NCBI GenBank assembly: GCA_007988785.1
Contig: BJUU01000024.1
Location: 1 to 39,775, forward strand
Length of the DNA: 39,775 bases
Reading direction: 5' to 3'
From: Agrococcus baldri
GTDB taxonomy: Bacteria > Actinomycetota > Actinomycetes > Actinomycetales > Microbacteriaceae
Under the pieces are notes generated by a model. The model ran no database searches. It was not told the origin of the DNA and was given only the letters and a program-made list of their open reading frames with translations. Shown piece by piece: positions 18,789 to 28,683 of this stretch (its first letter is position 1; the number at the start of each line of letters is the position of its first letter). The position numbers were made by a program, and so were the translations under genes.

Positions 18789-19535
18789 CTAGTGCTTGCC
18801 CTGGTTCGCCACCGCGGCGGCCCCGGCGGCGGCGGCCTCCGGGTCGAGGTACTCGCCGGGCCCGAGCGGCATGTCGTCGTCGCCAAGGCGGTAGAGCAGC
18901 GGGATGCCGGTGGGGATGTTGAGGGCGGCGATGTCGTCGTCGGAGATGCCGTCGAGGTGCTTCACGAGCGCGCGCAGCGAGTTGCCGTGCGCGGCGACAA
19001 GCACCGTCCTGCCGGCCGCGAGATCCTTCGTGATGTCCGACTCCCAGTAGGGCAGGAACCGCTCGATGACGTCCTTCAGGCACTCGGTCTTCGGCAGCTC
19101 GCCGTCGATGCCGACGTAGCGGGGGTCGCCGGCCTGCGAGTACCGATTGTCGTCGGCGATGGGCGGCGGCGGGGTGTCGAACGACCGGCGCCAGGTCATG
19201 AACTGCTCCTCGCCGTACTGCTCGAGGGTCTCTGCCTTGTTCTTGCCCTGCAGGTCGCCGTAGTGGCGCTCGTTGAGCCGCCACGAGCGGTGCACCGGGA
19301 TCCAGTCGCGGTCGGCCGCCGCGAGCGCGATGTTCGCGGTGTGGATCGCACGCTTCAGGAGCGACGTGTAGAGCACGTCGGGCAGCAGGTCGCGCTCGCG
19401 CAGCAGCTCGCCGCCGCGCTTCGCCTCCTGTTCGCCCTTGGCGGTCAGCGGCACGTCGACCCAGCCGGTGAACTGGTTGGACTCGTTCCAGGTGGACTGG
19501 CCGTGGCGGAGCAGGATGAGGGTGCGCTCGGTCAT
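18789..19535 (-). CDS. gpmA: 2,3-bisphosphoglycerate-dependent phosphoglycerate mutase
   Basis: 248 aa. Interconverts 3- and 2-phosphoglycerate in glycolysis. Catalytic H11 in [10 protein letters not shown], the phosphate pocket [13 protein letters not shown], and second catalytic His in [17 protein letters not shown]. Full length. The ATG at 19535 follows TAGGCT by 6 nt, whose TAG is the stop codon of the upstream DUF3626 gene. The gpm1-senX3-regX3 neighbourhood is conserved from mycobacteria. Confidence 0.97.
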   Translation of the reverse strand: MTERTLILLRHGQSTWNESNQFTGWVDVPLTAKGEQEAKRGGELLRERDLLPDVLYTSLLKRAIHTANIALAAADRDWIPVHRSWRLNERHYGDLQGKNKAETLEQYGEEQFMTWRRSFDTPPPPIADDNRYSQAGDPRYVGIDGELPKTECLKDVIERFLPYWESDITKDLAAGRTVLVAAHGNSLRALVKHLDGISDDDIAALNIPTGIPLLYRLGDDDMPLGPGEYLDPEAAAAGAAAVANQGKH

Positions 19536-19541
19536 GCCGCC

Positions 19542-19547
19542 AGCCTA
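19542..19547 (-). promoter_or_regulatory. -10 element of gpmA, containing the DUF3626 stop codon
   Basis: TAGGCT on the minus strand, 6 nt before the gpmA ATG. Its TAG (19547-19545) ends the DUF3626 gene, the same arrangement as at 4308-4313. Confidence 0.55.
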
Positions 19548-20369
19548 GTCGGCGGCCGAGCGGCCGAACCGGGCGATGAGGTGCCAGACCCGCTTGATCG
19601 CCTGCGGGTCGCGTCCGGGCGCCGCCTCCCCGAGGATGCGCGCGTCGAGGCGCCCGTCGATCGCGAGCTCGGCCGCGAGCGCGAGCACGTCGACACCGCG
19701 ATAGGCCTCGAGCTCCTCGACGCGGTCGACGTCGAGCACGCGACCCGCGTGCCACGAGACCGGCACGCCCAGGCCGCTCGCCGCATCCGCCACCGACGTG
19801 CCCCGGAAGGCGGGGTCGAGCACGAGCATCGCCGCGTCGCGCCGCACCTCGAGCCCGCCGTGCAGCTGCGCCTCGACGTAGTCGTCGAGCAGGTCGTGGG
19901 CGGATGCGTCGGCGCGCGCGAGCAGCTCGCCAGCGCGTTCGGGCGTGCCGAACGCATCGGGCTCGAACACACTGTCGGGCCAGCACAGGGTCACGCGCGG
20001 CCAGGCGGAGCGCGCCAGCTCGAGCCAGCACGAGCCGAAGCGGATCGCGCCGCCGGTGGGCCGACCGCGATGCTCGACCGCGCCGTAGACCGGGCGCGCC
20101 TCGGGCTCGTCATCGTCGTAGGCGCCCCCGAACATGCGCGACTCCCAGCGCCAGCGATCGCCGCCGGGGTGCGCGGTCATCCCGCCGTTCGAGATGCCGG
20201 TGGCGAACTGCGGCAGGTAGCGGCCGCTCGCCGCGATCCGCTCGATGACGCGCACGCCGCGCACGGCTCGGTCGGGCTGGAAGTGCACGGTGATCCGGAC
20301 GCCGGCTGGCAGCGGCCCGCCGCTCGAGCGCGACGCGATGTGCTCGACCGCCCGGCGCCACGCATCCAC
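19545..20369 (-). CDS. DUF3626 family protein
   Basis: 274 aa. Matches the DUF3626 pattern: ITVHFQPDR, GVRVIERIAASG, FATGISNGGMTAHPGGDR (positions 55-72), RWESRMFGGAY, RPVYGAVE and FGSCWLEL. The function is unknown; the HPGGDRW / FGGAY pattern recalls ADP-ribosyltransferase-like folds, but I cannot support that from sequence alone. The GTG at 20369 follows TAGCGT by 7 nt. It is divergent, 45 bp apart, from a methyltransferase gene. Confidence 0.83.
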   Translation of the reverse strand: MDAWRRAVEHIASRSSGGPLPAGVRITVHFQPDRAVRGVRVIERIAASGRYLPQFATGISNGGMTAHPGGDRWRWESRMFGGAYDDDEPEARPVYGAVEHRGRPTGGAIRFGSCWLELARSAWPRVTLCWPDSVFEPDAFGTPERAGELLARADASAHDLLDDYVEAQLHGGLEVRRDAAMLVLDPAFRGTSVADAASGLGVPVSWHAGRVLDVDRVEELEAYRGVDVLALAAELAIDGRLDARILGEAAPGRDPQAIKRVWHLIARFGRSAAD

Positions 20370-20376
20370 GCGCCCC

Positions 20377-20382
20377 ACGCTA
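20377..20382 (-). promoter_or_regulatory. -10 element of the DUF3626 gene (leaderless type)
   Basis: TAGCGT on the minus strand, 7 nt before the GTG at 20369. Confidence 0.4.
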
Positions 20383-20402
20383 TGCCCCTTGCCGCGAGGC
20401 AC

Positions 20403-20408
20403 GACAAT
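20403..20408 (+). promoter_or_regulatory. -10 element of the methyltransferase gene (leaderless type)
   Basis: GACAAT, 6 nt before the ATG at 20415. Confidence 0.4.
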
Positions 20409-20414
20409 GGAGGC

Positions 20415-21254
20415 ATGGCGAAGCCGACCGGGCGCATCACGCGCGGCACGACCGGGGTGAACCGGCTGCGCCGCGTCGACCGCTGGATCGCCGCGCAGCC
20501 GGCAGCCCGCGTGCCCGGCGCGCTCGTGGTCGACCTCGGCTACGGCGCGAGCGCCACCACGAGCCTCGAGCTGCACGAGCGGCTCGCGCGGCAGAACTCG
20601 ACGGTCGAGGTGCTCGGCCTCGAGATCGATCCGGCGCGGGTGGCGCTCGCGGCGGCGGAGCTCGCGACCGCCCGCGCGGCCGGGCCGACGCGGTACGGGC
20701 GAGCCATCGCATCCGACGCCCGTGTGTCGTTCGCGCTCGGCGGCTTCGAGGTGCCGGCGCCCCGGCCGCCGCAGCTGATCCGCGCCATGAACGTGCTGCG
20801 GCAGTACGACGAGCACGAGGTGGCGGGGCACTGGGCGACGATGCTCGCGCGGCTCGCGCCCGGCGGGCTGCTGGTCGAGGGCACCTCGAACGAGATCGGG
20901 CGGGTGTGCTCGTGGGTCGCGCTCGACGCGGCGGGGCCGCGCTCGCTGACGATCGCGCTGAAGGTCGACGAGCTCGGCTCGGATGCGATGGAGGCGCCGT
21001 CGGTCGTGCGCGAGCGGCTGCCGAAGGCGCTCATCCATCGCAACGTGCCGGGCGAGCGCGTACACGAGCTGCTCGCCGAGCTCGACCGCGCGTGGGCGAT
21101 CGAGGCGCCGCTCGCCGACTTCGGCGCCGTGCAGCGGTGGGTCGCGGCGGTCGGGCGGATGCGCGAGGCCGGCTGGCCGGTCGCGGGCGGGCCTGCGCGC
21201 TGGCGGCTGGGCGAGCTGACGGTGGCGTGGGAGGCGGTCGCCCCGCTGCCCTGA
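20415..21254 (+). CDS. Class I SAM-dependent methyltransferase-like protein
   Basis: 279 aa. Rossmann motif I VVDLGYGASATTS (38-50), acidic post-I residue in LGLEIDPARV, and LARLAPGGLLVEGTSNE as the later strand and glycine turn. It lacks an obvious amino-methylase NPPY motif, so the substrate is open (small molecule or protein). It is divergent from DUF3626 and ends at a strong repeat-derived hairpin. Leaderless start at ATG 20415. Confidence 0.75.
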   Translation: MAKPTGRITRGTTGVNRLRRVDRWIAAQPAARVPGALVVDLGYGASATTSLELHERLARQNSTVEVLGLEIDPARVALAAAELATARAAGPTRYGRAIASDARVSFALGGFEVPAPRPPQLIRAMNVLRQYDEHEVAGHWATMLARLAPGGLLVEGTSNEIGRVCSWVALDAAGPRSLTIALKVDELGSDAMEAPSVVRERLPKALIHRNVPGERVHELLAELDRAWAIEAPLADFGAVQRWVAAVGRMREAGWPVAGGPARWRLGELTVAWEAVAPLP

Positions 21255-21257
21255 GCC

Positions 21258-21345
21258 GGGTGGTCACGACACGCCGTCGCGCCCGTACGGCGCGCGGCGT
21301 GTCGTGACCACCCGGGCCAGCCGGCGCGGCGTGTCGTGACCACCC
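21258..21345. repeat. Three copies of a 19-bp phrase, with a long hairpin
   Basis: GGGTGGTCACGACACGCCG at 21258-21276, its exact complement at 21295-21313, and a third copy in the second orientation at 21327-21345, 32 bp after the second. Copies 1 and 2 pair into a stem of about 25 bp (with a bulge), so this probably terminates the convergent methyltransferase and ygfZ genes. The third copy is not needed for termination. Confidence 0.85.
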
Positions 21346-21363
21346 TGGGTCAGCGGGCCGGGG

Positions 21364-22431
21364 TCAGCGGGTGGGGCGCTGCACGGCGCCCAGGCGCGGG
21401 AGGCGCGGGGGGCGGTTCGCGTGGCCGGCCGAGGGCGGCACGAGCAGCTGCTGGCCCGCGGCGACCGCGATGCCGTCGGATGTCTGCACCACGAGATCCT
21501 CGTCGGCGGGCGCCGAGCGCTTCACGACCGCGAGCGCGATCGGCCCCAGCTCGTCGTGGATCGCCGACGACGTGACGAGCCCGACGGCCGTTCCGCCCGC
21601 CTGCACCTCGTCGCCGTGCGCGACCTGCCCGTTCTCACTGCCGTCGAGGTGCAGCAGCACCACGCGGCGCGGCGGCGCGCCCAGGTTGTGCACCTTCGCG
21701 ACCGTCTCCTGCCCGCGGTAGCAGCCCTTCGCCAGGTGCACGGCGGTGGTGAGCCAGTCGAGTTCGTGCGGGATCGTGCGCTTGTCGACCTCGGCGAGCG
21801 AGGGCCGGCCGGCCGCGATGCGCAGCGCCTCGGCCGCCATCGAGCCCACGAAGCGCTCCGTCTCGAGCGCCGCGGCCTCCTCCGGCGCCAGCACCGTCTC
21901 GCTCCAGCGCCACGGCTCCCCCGTCGGCTCGCCGTAGCGCACGCCGCCGGGCGCGACCTCCGGCCAGCCGTCGGCCCAGGTCGCGAGGCCGGCGAGCGGC
22001 TCGCCCGCGGTGCCGACGACGACCGCCTCGGGCCGGGTGATGTCGACCTGCTTGTAGAAGCGCATCCGCGTCAGCCACGTCTCCAGCGCGTCGCCGGTGC
22101 CGGCGTCGACGAGCACCCAGAGCGCCTCGCCCGTCCAGTGCAGCCGCAGCACGTGCTCGATGCGCCCCTCGGGCGAGAGCACGAGCGACTCGGTGGATGC
22201 GCCGGGCGCGAGGTGCTCGATCGCCTGGCTCGTGATCGAGTCTAGCCACGGCAGCGTGTCGGGGCCGGTGAGCAGCAGCACGTCGCGCGGCAGCAGCACG
22301 AGAGCGCCCGCGCGCAGGCGGCGCTGTTCGGCGATCGGGTTGCCGACGTGCAGCGGCAGCCCGGTGGTCTCGTCGAGCACCGCATCCGGCAGCCGCGCGG
22401 CGATGCCGCCACCCGCACCGGTCGCGCTCAC
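21364..22431 (-). CDS. ygfZ: Folate-binding YgfZ protein (GcvT-like)
   Basis: 355 aa. YgfZ proteins bind tetrahydrofolate and support iron-sulfur cluster repair. The family signature KGCYRGQETVAKVHNLG (235-251) with its conserved Cys is intact, and the N-terminal aminomethyltransferase-like fold is recognisable. The GTG at 22431 overlaps the stop of the nitrobindin-like gene (GTGA). The pairing of ygfZ with a nitrobindin-like gene is common in actinobacteria and suggests a shared redox or haem/Fe-S role (inference). Confidence 0.92.
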   Translation of the reverse strand: MSATGAGGGIAARLPDAVLDETTGLPLHVGNPIAEQRRLRAGALVLLPRDVLLLTGPDTLPWLDSITSQAIEHLAPGASTESLVLSPEGRIEHVLRLHWTGEALWVLVDAGTGDALETWLTRMRFYKQVDITRPEAVVVGTAGEPLAGLATWADGWPEVAPGGVRYGEPTGEPWRWSETVLAPEEAAALETERFVGSMAAEALRIAAGRPSLAEVDKRTIPHELDWLTTAVHLAKGCYRGQETVAKVHNLGAPPRRVVLLHLDGSENGQVAHGDEVQAGGTAVGLVTSSAIHDELGPIALAVVKRSAPADEDLVVQTSDGIAVAAGQQLLVPPSAGHANRPPRLPRLGAVQRPTR

Positions 22432-23045
22432 GCCTCGCCCGCCTCGCTCGGCGTCACGCGCGCCAGCCGGGCGCTCGCGTGGCTCTCGAGCCCCTGCCCG
22501 AGCGCCGCGAGATCCCACGCCCACAGCAGGTGATCCTCGACCAGTCCGTACATGCGGGTGGATGCGGTGTGCTCCTTCGCGCCCGCACCGCGCAGCACCG
22601 CGTCGGTCGAGAGCTCGATGCGCGGGCCGGCGATGGTGCCGAGGTAGAGCTCGGCCACGCCCGTCGGATGCGAGACGAGGGCCTGGAGGTCGAAGGCGCC
22701 GTCGGGGCGCCGCAGCGACTCGACCGACTCGACATCGGCGAAGGCCGGCTCACCCTCGGGCGGCAGCATGCCGGGGCCGGCGTCGGCCTCGTCGGCCGGG
22801 CGCGCCAGGCGCCAGAAGCCGCTCTCGGCCGCCAACGGCGTCAGCTCGTCGTCGAGCTGCCACGCGTAGGCCTCGTAGCTGAGGTAGGGGTGCCCGTGGT
22901 GGGCGAAGGAGATGCGCTGACCGAACTCCCGCTCGACCGTGCGCTCGCCGACAGGGAACGAGAGCACCCCGGTGCCCTCCCAGCCGCCGATGAGCCACTG
23001 CAGCGGACCCAGCTCGGCCGGGAGCGTAGGGTCGAGCTCGAGCAT
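22428..23045 (-). CDS. Nitrobindin-like heme-binding beta-barrel (UPF0678/THAP4)
   Basis: 205 aa. GGWEGTG (20-26) is the family's GxWxGxG opening, followed by a beta-rich barrel and a late TRMYGLVEDHLLWAWDLA segment. Nitrobindins hold ferric haem and act on peroxynitrite. The ATG at 23045 lies 3 bp beyond the stop of the small membrane protein gene; the two genes downstream and upstream form one unit. Confidence 0.87.
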   Translation of the reverse strand: MLELDPTLPAELGPLQWLIGGWEGTGVLSFPVGERTVEREFGQRISFAHHGHPYLSYEAYAWQLDDELTPLAAESGFWRLARPADEADAGPGMLPPEGEPAFADVESVESLRRPDGAFDLQALVSHPTGVAELYLGTIAGPRIELSTDAVLRGAGAKEHTASTRMYGLVEDHLLWAWDLAALGQGLESHASARLARVTPSEAGEA

Positions 23046-23048
23046 CGC

Positions 23049-23171
23049 TTAGCGCTGGCCCCGGAAGAGGTTGCGCACGACCACGAACGAGACGCCGACG
23101 ATCGCGAGCATCGCGAGGCCGAGCAGACCGAGGAAGAAGATCTCGAGGGCGACGACGGGGATGGCATCCAT
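23049..23171 (-). CDS. 40-residue single-span membrane protein
   Basis: Begins MDAIPVVALEIFFLGLLGLA and ends VVVRNLFRGQR; one hydrophobic helix (about 5-32) and a basic tail. The ATG at 23171 follows a TAGGAT -10 by 6 nt and the TAA stop lies 3 bp before the nitrobindin-like start. The precise operon fit, start signal and absence of rare codons support a real gene. The function is unknown; a membrane anchor for the neighbours is one possibility. Confidence 0.75.
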   Translation of the reverse strand: MDAIPVVALEIFFLGLLGLAMLAIVGVSFVVVRNLFRGQR

Positions 23172-23177
23172 GGCTCG

Positions 23178-23183
23178 ATCCTA
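23178..23183 (-). promoter_or_regulatory. -10 element of the small-membrane-protein operon
   Basis: TAGGAT on the minus strand, 6 nt before the ATG at 23171. Confidence 0.5.
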
Positions 23184-23194
23184 TCGCTCCGCGG

Positions 23195-23467
23195 CTACAG
23201 GGCGGTGAGCGGCACCAGGATGGCGCTCGCCACCGCGAGCACCACCACCGAGCCGAACAGCGCCGCCGCCAGCCGGTCGACGAGGCCGGGCTCGGTCGGC
23301 CCGCCGAGCTGGATCGCGAAGGCGACCAGCGTGCAGGTGCCGAGCACGATCGGCAGCCAGACGATGCCGTCGGAGGGCTGCAGCACCGCCACCAGCACAG
23401 CGCCGACCGCCGCGAGCAGCCACACGGGCCACACGCTCGCCCACTGCCACGAGCTCGCCTTGCGCAT
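23195..23467 (-). CDS. Small membrane protein, unknown function
   Basis: 90 aa with about three membrane helices (roughly 11-30, 36-56 and 66-88). It begins MRKASSWQWASVWPVWLL. The family is not recognised. The ATG at 23467 is preceded 6 nt upstream by CACACT, a weak -10. It ends 23 bp before the next small gene, on the same strand. Confidence 0.62.
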   Translation of the reverse strand: MRKASSWQWASVWPVWLLAAVGAVLVAVLQPSDGIVWLPIVLGTCTLVAFAIQLGGPTEPGLVDRLAAALFGSVVVLAVASAILVPLTAL

Positions 23468-23510
23468 GCCCCCAGTGTGCCCGAGTCGGCGCCGCGCCGC
23501 CTCTGCGTCG

Positions 23511-23569
23511 CAGAGTTGCAGCGATCGGCGCTCGGCGAGGCGCGGGCAGCGCCACGCGCTGCAACTCTG
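23511..23569. repeat. Perfect 13-bp inverted repeat in a divergent promoter gap
   Basis: CAGAGTTGCAGCG at 23511-23523 and its exact complement at 23557-23569, 33 bp apart. Unlike other palindromes in the window, it lies between divergent genes (the 90-aa membrane protein and the GlnR-like regulator), so it is not a terminator. It could be an operator or a mobile palindrome. Confidence 0.75.
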
Positions 23570-23687
23570 TGCCGGCGAGTGGGGGGGGCCAAGGGTGCGG
23601 CGGGCGGAGACGCGGCGCGGCGCGGACCCGCACGCGTCCGCGCCGCGAGCCCACCGCGCATAGGATCGGATGCAGGCAGGAGGCTGG

Positions 23688-24329
23688 ATGGCGCACGTCG
23701 TGATCTTCACCCGCCGCGACCGGGGCGTGCTGCCCAGCCTCGAGCTGCTCGAGCATCGGGTGAGCACGCTGCCGGCGACGGCGGAGGCGGTCGCCCACGC
23801 CCCCGCCGGGGATCTGCTCGTCGTCGACGCGGTCGGCGAGCTCGCCGCCGCGAAGGCCGTCTGCCGGCTGCTGCAGCACGACGCGGCGCCCGTGCTGCTG
23901 GTGCTCGGCGAGGGCGGCTTCGCGGCCGTCACCGCCGAGTGGGGCGCGACCGACATCGTGCTCGACTCGGCCGGTCCCGCCGAGCTCGAGGCGCGCATCC
24001 GCCTCGGTCTCGCCGCCGCGCGCGCCAGCGCCCCAGCCGCGACCTCCGGCCTCAGCATCGACGAGGCGAGCTACCAGGCGAAGGTCGACGGCAAGCCGGT
24101 CGACCTCACCTACAAGGAGTTCGAGCTGCTGCGGTTCCTCGCCGCCCACCCCGCACGCGTGTTCACCCGCGAGCAGCTGCTGAGCGAGGTGTGGGGCTAC
24201 GACTACTTCGGCGGCACGCGCACGGTCGACGTGCACGTGCGGCGCCTGCGCGCCAAGCTGGGCGACCTCGAGACGCTCATCGGCACCGTGCGCGGCGTCG
24301 GCTACCGCTTCGAGCTGCTCGACGACTGA
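23688..24329 (+). CDS. Orphan OmpR-family regulator, GlnR-like
   Basis: 213 aa. The N-terminal half is a shortened receiver-like domain (LLVVDAVGEL, with weak acidic pocket). The C-terminal winged helix (about 118-210) has the PhoB/OmpR signature: YKEFELLRFLAAHPARVFTR, DYFGGTRTVDVHVRRLRAKL, GVGYRFE. Directly upstream of mshD, as in M. tuberculosis (Rv0818-Rv0819), where GlnR governs nitrogen genes. The ATG at 23688 has AGGAGG at 23678-23683; an earlier ATG has no ribosome site. TAGGAT (23661-23666) is the likely -10. Confidence 0.8.
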   Translation: MAHVVIFTRRDRGVLPSLELLEHRVSTLPATAEAVAHAPAGDLLVVDAVGELAAAKAVCRLLQHDAAPVLLVLGEGGFAAVTAEWGATDIVLDSAGPAELEARIRLGLAAARASAPAATSGLSIDEASYQAKVDGKPVDLTYKEFELLRFLAAHPARVFTREQLLSEVWGYDYFGGTRTVDVHVRRLRAKLGDLETLIGTVRGVGYRFELLDD

Positions 24330-24369
24330 CACCGACGGATGCGTCCACGACGCAGGCAGGAGGGCACGG

Positions 24370-25224
24370 GTGAGCGACACCGGCATCGACACCGCCGAGG
24401 CGGTGCGGCTCGCGACCGAGCTGGGCGCCGCGTGCACCGCGGCCGACGGCACGCCGCCGTTCAACGACCAGGCGCTCGTCGAGCTGCGGCGCGGCGAGCG
24501 GCGCGCGATCGGCGACGCGGAGGCGCTGGCGATCATCGCCGACGGCTCGGACGGCGCCCTGCCTGAGGTCGAGCTCGCGGTGCACCCCGATCGGCGCGGC
24601 CGCGGCCTCGGCGCGGGCCTCGCCCGCCGCATCGCCGACGAGCTCGGCGCCTTCGAGGCCTGGGCGCACGGCGACCTGCCGGCCGCGACGGCGATCGCCG
24701 AGCGGCTGGGGATGGCGCGCGTGCGCACGCTGCTGCAGCTGCGCGCGCCGGTGCCGGCCGCGGCGACGGCGGCCGACCCTCTGCCCGAGGGAGCGCGCGC
24801 GTTCGAGCCCGCCGACGCATCCGCGCTGCTCGCGCTCAACGCCGCCGCCTTCGCCGAGCACCCCGAGCAGGGGCGGATGTCGGCCGACGACCTCGCGGCC
24901 CGGCGGGGCGAGCCGTGGCACGACGACGCCAACCTGATCGTGCTGCCGGGCGACGAGGGGCTCGACGCCTTCACCTGGGTGAAGCCCGACGGCGAGGTCG
25001 CGGAGCTGTACGTGCTGGGCGTCTCGCCGGATCGACAGGGCGCGGGGCTCGGGCGGCGGATGCTCGACGCGACCTTCGTGCGCATGCGCGCGCTCGGCGC
25101 CGAGACCGCCCACCTGTACGTCGAGGGCGACAACGCGCCGGCGCTCGGGCTCTACCGGCGGGCGGGCTTCGCGCAGTGGGCGATCGACGTGCGATGGCGG
25201 CACGCGCCGTTCACCGATGATTGA
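24370..25224 (+). CDS. mshD: Mycothiol synthase MshD
   Basis: 284 aa. Acetylates the Cys amine of Cys-GlcN-Ins, the last step of mycothiol synthesis. Two tandem GNAT domains: a weaker N-terminal one (about 60-130, GRGLGAGLARRI) and the catalytic C-terminal one (about 140-284: NAAAFAEHPEQGRMS, VSPDRQGAGLGRRML, YVEGDNAPALGLYRRAGF). The GTG at 24370 has AGGAGG just upstream. This places mycothiol as the organism's main low-molecular-weight thiol. Confidence 0.92.
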   Translation: MSDTGIDTAEAVRLATELGAACTAADGTPPFNDQALVELRRGERRAIGDAEALAIIADGSDGALPEVELAVHPDRRGRGLGAGLARRIADELGAFEAWAHGDLPAATAIAERLGMARVRTLLQLRAPVPAAATAADPLPEGARAFEPADASALLALNAAAFAEHPEQGRMSADDLAARRGEPWHDDANLIVLPGDEGLDAFTWVKPDGEVAELYVLGVSPDRQGAGLGRRMLDATFVRMRALGAETAHLYVEGDNAPALGLYRRAGFAQWAIDVRWRHAPFTDD

Positions 25225-25230
25225 CACAAT
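25225..25230 (+). promoter_or_regulatory. -10 element of ppk (leaderless type)
   Basis: CACAAT, 6 nt before the ATG at 25237. TTGACA overlaps at 25221-25226 but is too close to be its -35. Confidence 0.4.
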
Positions 25231-25236
25231 GTGCGC

Positions 25237-27584
<2,348 letters not shown>

Positions 27585-27588
<4 letters not shown>

Positions 27589-28541
27589 GCCCGGCAGGCA
27601 CCCCGGTGCTCGCGGCCGGTGCGCTCGTCTGGCGCGAGCACGGCGGCGGGCTGCAGGTGCTGCTCGTCGAGCGCACGCAGCACCGCGACTTCTCGCTGCC
27701 GAAGGGCAAGCTCGACCCGGGCGAGACGCTGCCCGAGTGCGCGGCGCGCGAGATCGAGGAGGAGACGGGCCTGCGCATCGCGCTCGGCGCGCCGCTGGGG
27801 CAGAGCGAGTATCGGCTGCCCGACGGTCGCGACAAGGTCGTCTACTACTGGCAGGCGAAGGTCGACGAGGCCGCCGTGAGCGCCGCGCCCTTCTCCCCCA
27901 ACGACGAGATCCTCGCGCTCGAGTGGCTGCCGCTGGCCGACGCGAAGCGCCGCTGCACCTACGAGCACGACGTGGCGATCATCGAGCGCTTCGAGCAGCG
28001 CGTCGCCGCCGGCCACGCCGAGACCTTCCCCATCATCGCCCTGCGGCACGCGAAGGCGGCCGACCCCTACCGCTGGGAGGGGTCGGATGCGTCGCGCACG
28101 CTCACGGAGCGCGGCGAGCGTCAGGCTCGGCTCGTCGCGGGCGGCATCGCCGCCTTCGCGCCCGAGCGCATCGTCACCTCGGATGCCGTGCGCTGCGTGC
28201 AGACCGTCGAGCCGCTGCGGCGGCTGCTGGGCGTCGACCCCAAGGTGACGGCCGCCATCAGCCAGGAGCCGCACGAGCAGCCGGGCACCGACCCGCGCGA
28301 CGAGATCGAGCGGCGCATCGCCAAGGCGGTGCGCAAGCGGCGCGGCACCGTGCTGTGCTCGCACGCGCCGATCATCCCCGAGATCGTGACCGCGGTCGTG
28401 CACGCGGCGGATGCGGCCGAGACCGAGCGCACGCACCGCGCGTCGATGCTGCACACGGCCGAGTTCACCGTGCTGCACGTCTCGGCCGGCGAGGAGCCCG
28501 CGCTCGTCGCGCTCGAGACGCACGGGGCGCCGGAGGGGTAG
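27585..28541 (+). CDS. mutT1: MutT1-type Nudix hydrolase fused to histidine phosphatase
   Basis: 318 aa. The Nudix domain (about 1-140) carries a complete 23-residue Nudix box at 41-63 (G-x5-E-x7-REU-x-EE-x-GU). The histidine phosphatase domain (about 147-318) starts with LRHAKAAD (H155) and has [10 protein letters not shown]. The mycobacterial MutT1 hydrolyses 8-oxo-(d)GTP to the monophosphate and diadenosine polyphosphates. The GTG overlaps the ppk stop by 4 nt (GTGA), so the two are coupled; ppk and mutT1 also adjoin in M. tuberculosis. It has a Nudix-first order. Confidence 0.92.
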
Positions 28542-28590
28542 GCGCCGAGCGGTAGCCGCCGCTCGGCCGGTCCCGAGCCGACGACCCGTC

Positions 28591-28639
28591 CCGAGTTGAG
28601 GACGGATGCCGAGCAGAGGGCGCTGCGTCCTCATCTCGG
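28591..28639. repeat. Imperfect inverted repeat between convergent genes
   Basis: CCGAGTTGAGGAC (28591-28603) and GTCCTCATCTCGG (28627-28639) pair with one mismatch over a 23-bp centre. GGATGCCGAG within the centre and CTCGGCACC on the right add partial repeats. It lies between mutT1 (+) and the hydrolase gene (-), so it may terminate both. Confidence 0.65.
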
Positions 28640-28683
28640 CACCGATCGCCGATCCATCCTCGTGCGGTGACGCATCCGCCCGG

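Noticed and set aside
17994-21254. Plus-strand open frame of about 1090 codons spanning phoU, gpmA and DUF3626
   Set aside because: It is out of frame with phoU and antisense to gpmA and DUF3626, and it joins the methyltransferase frame only by chance lack of stops. The methyltransferase begins at 20415.
25221-25226. TTGACA as a -35 element for ppk
   Set aside because: It overlaps the CACAAT -10 candidate. A -35 must lie about 17 bp upstream; nothing suitable is there.
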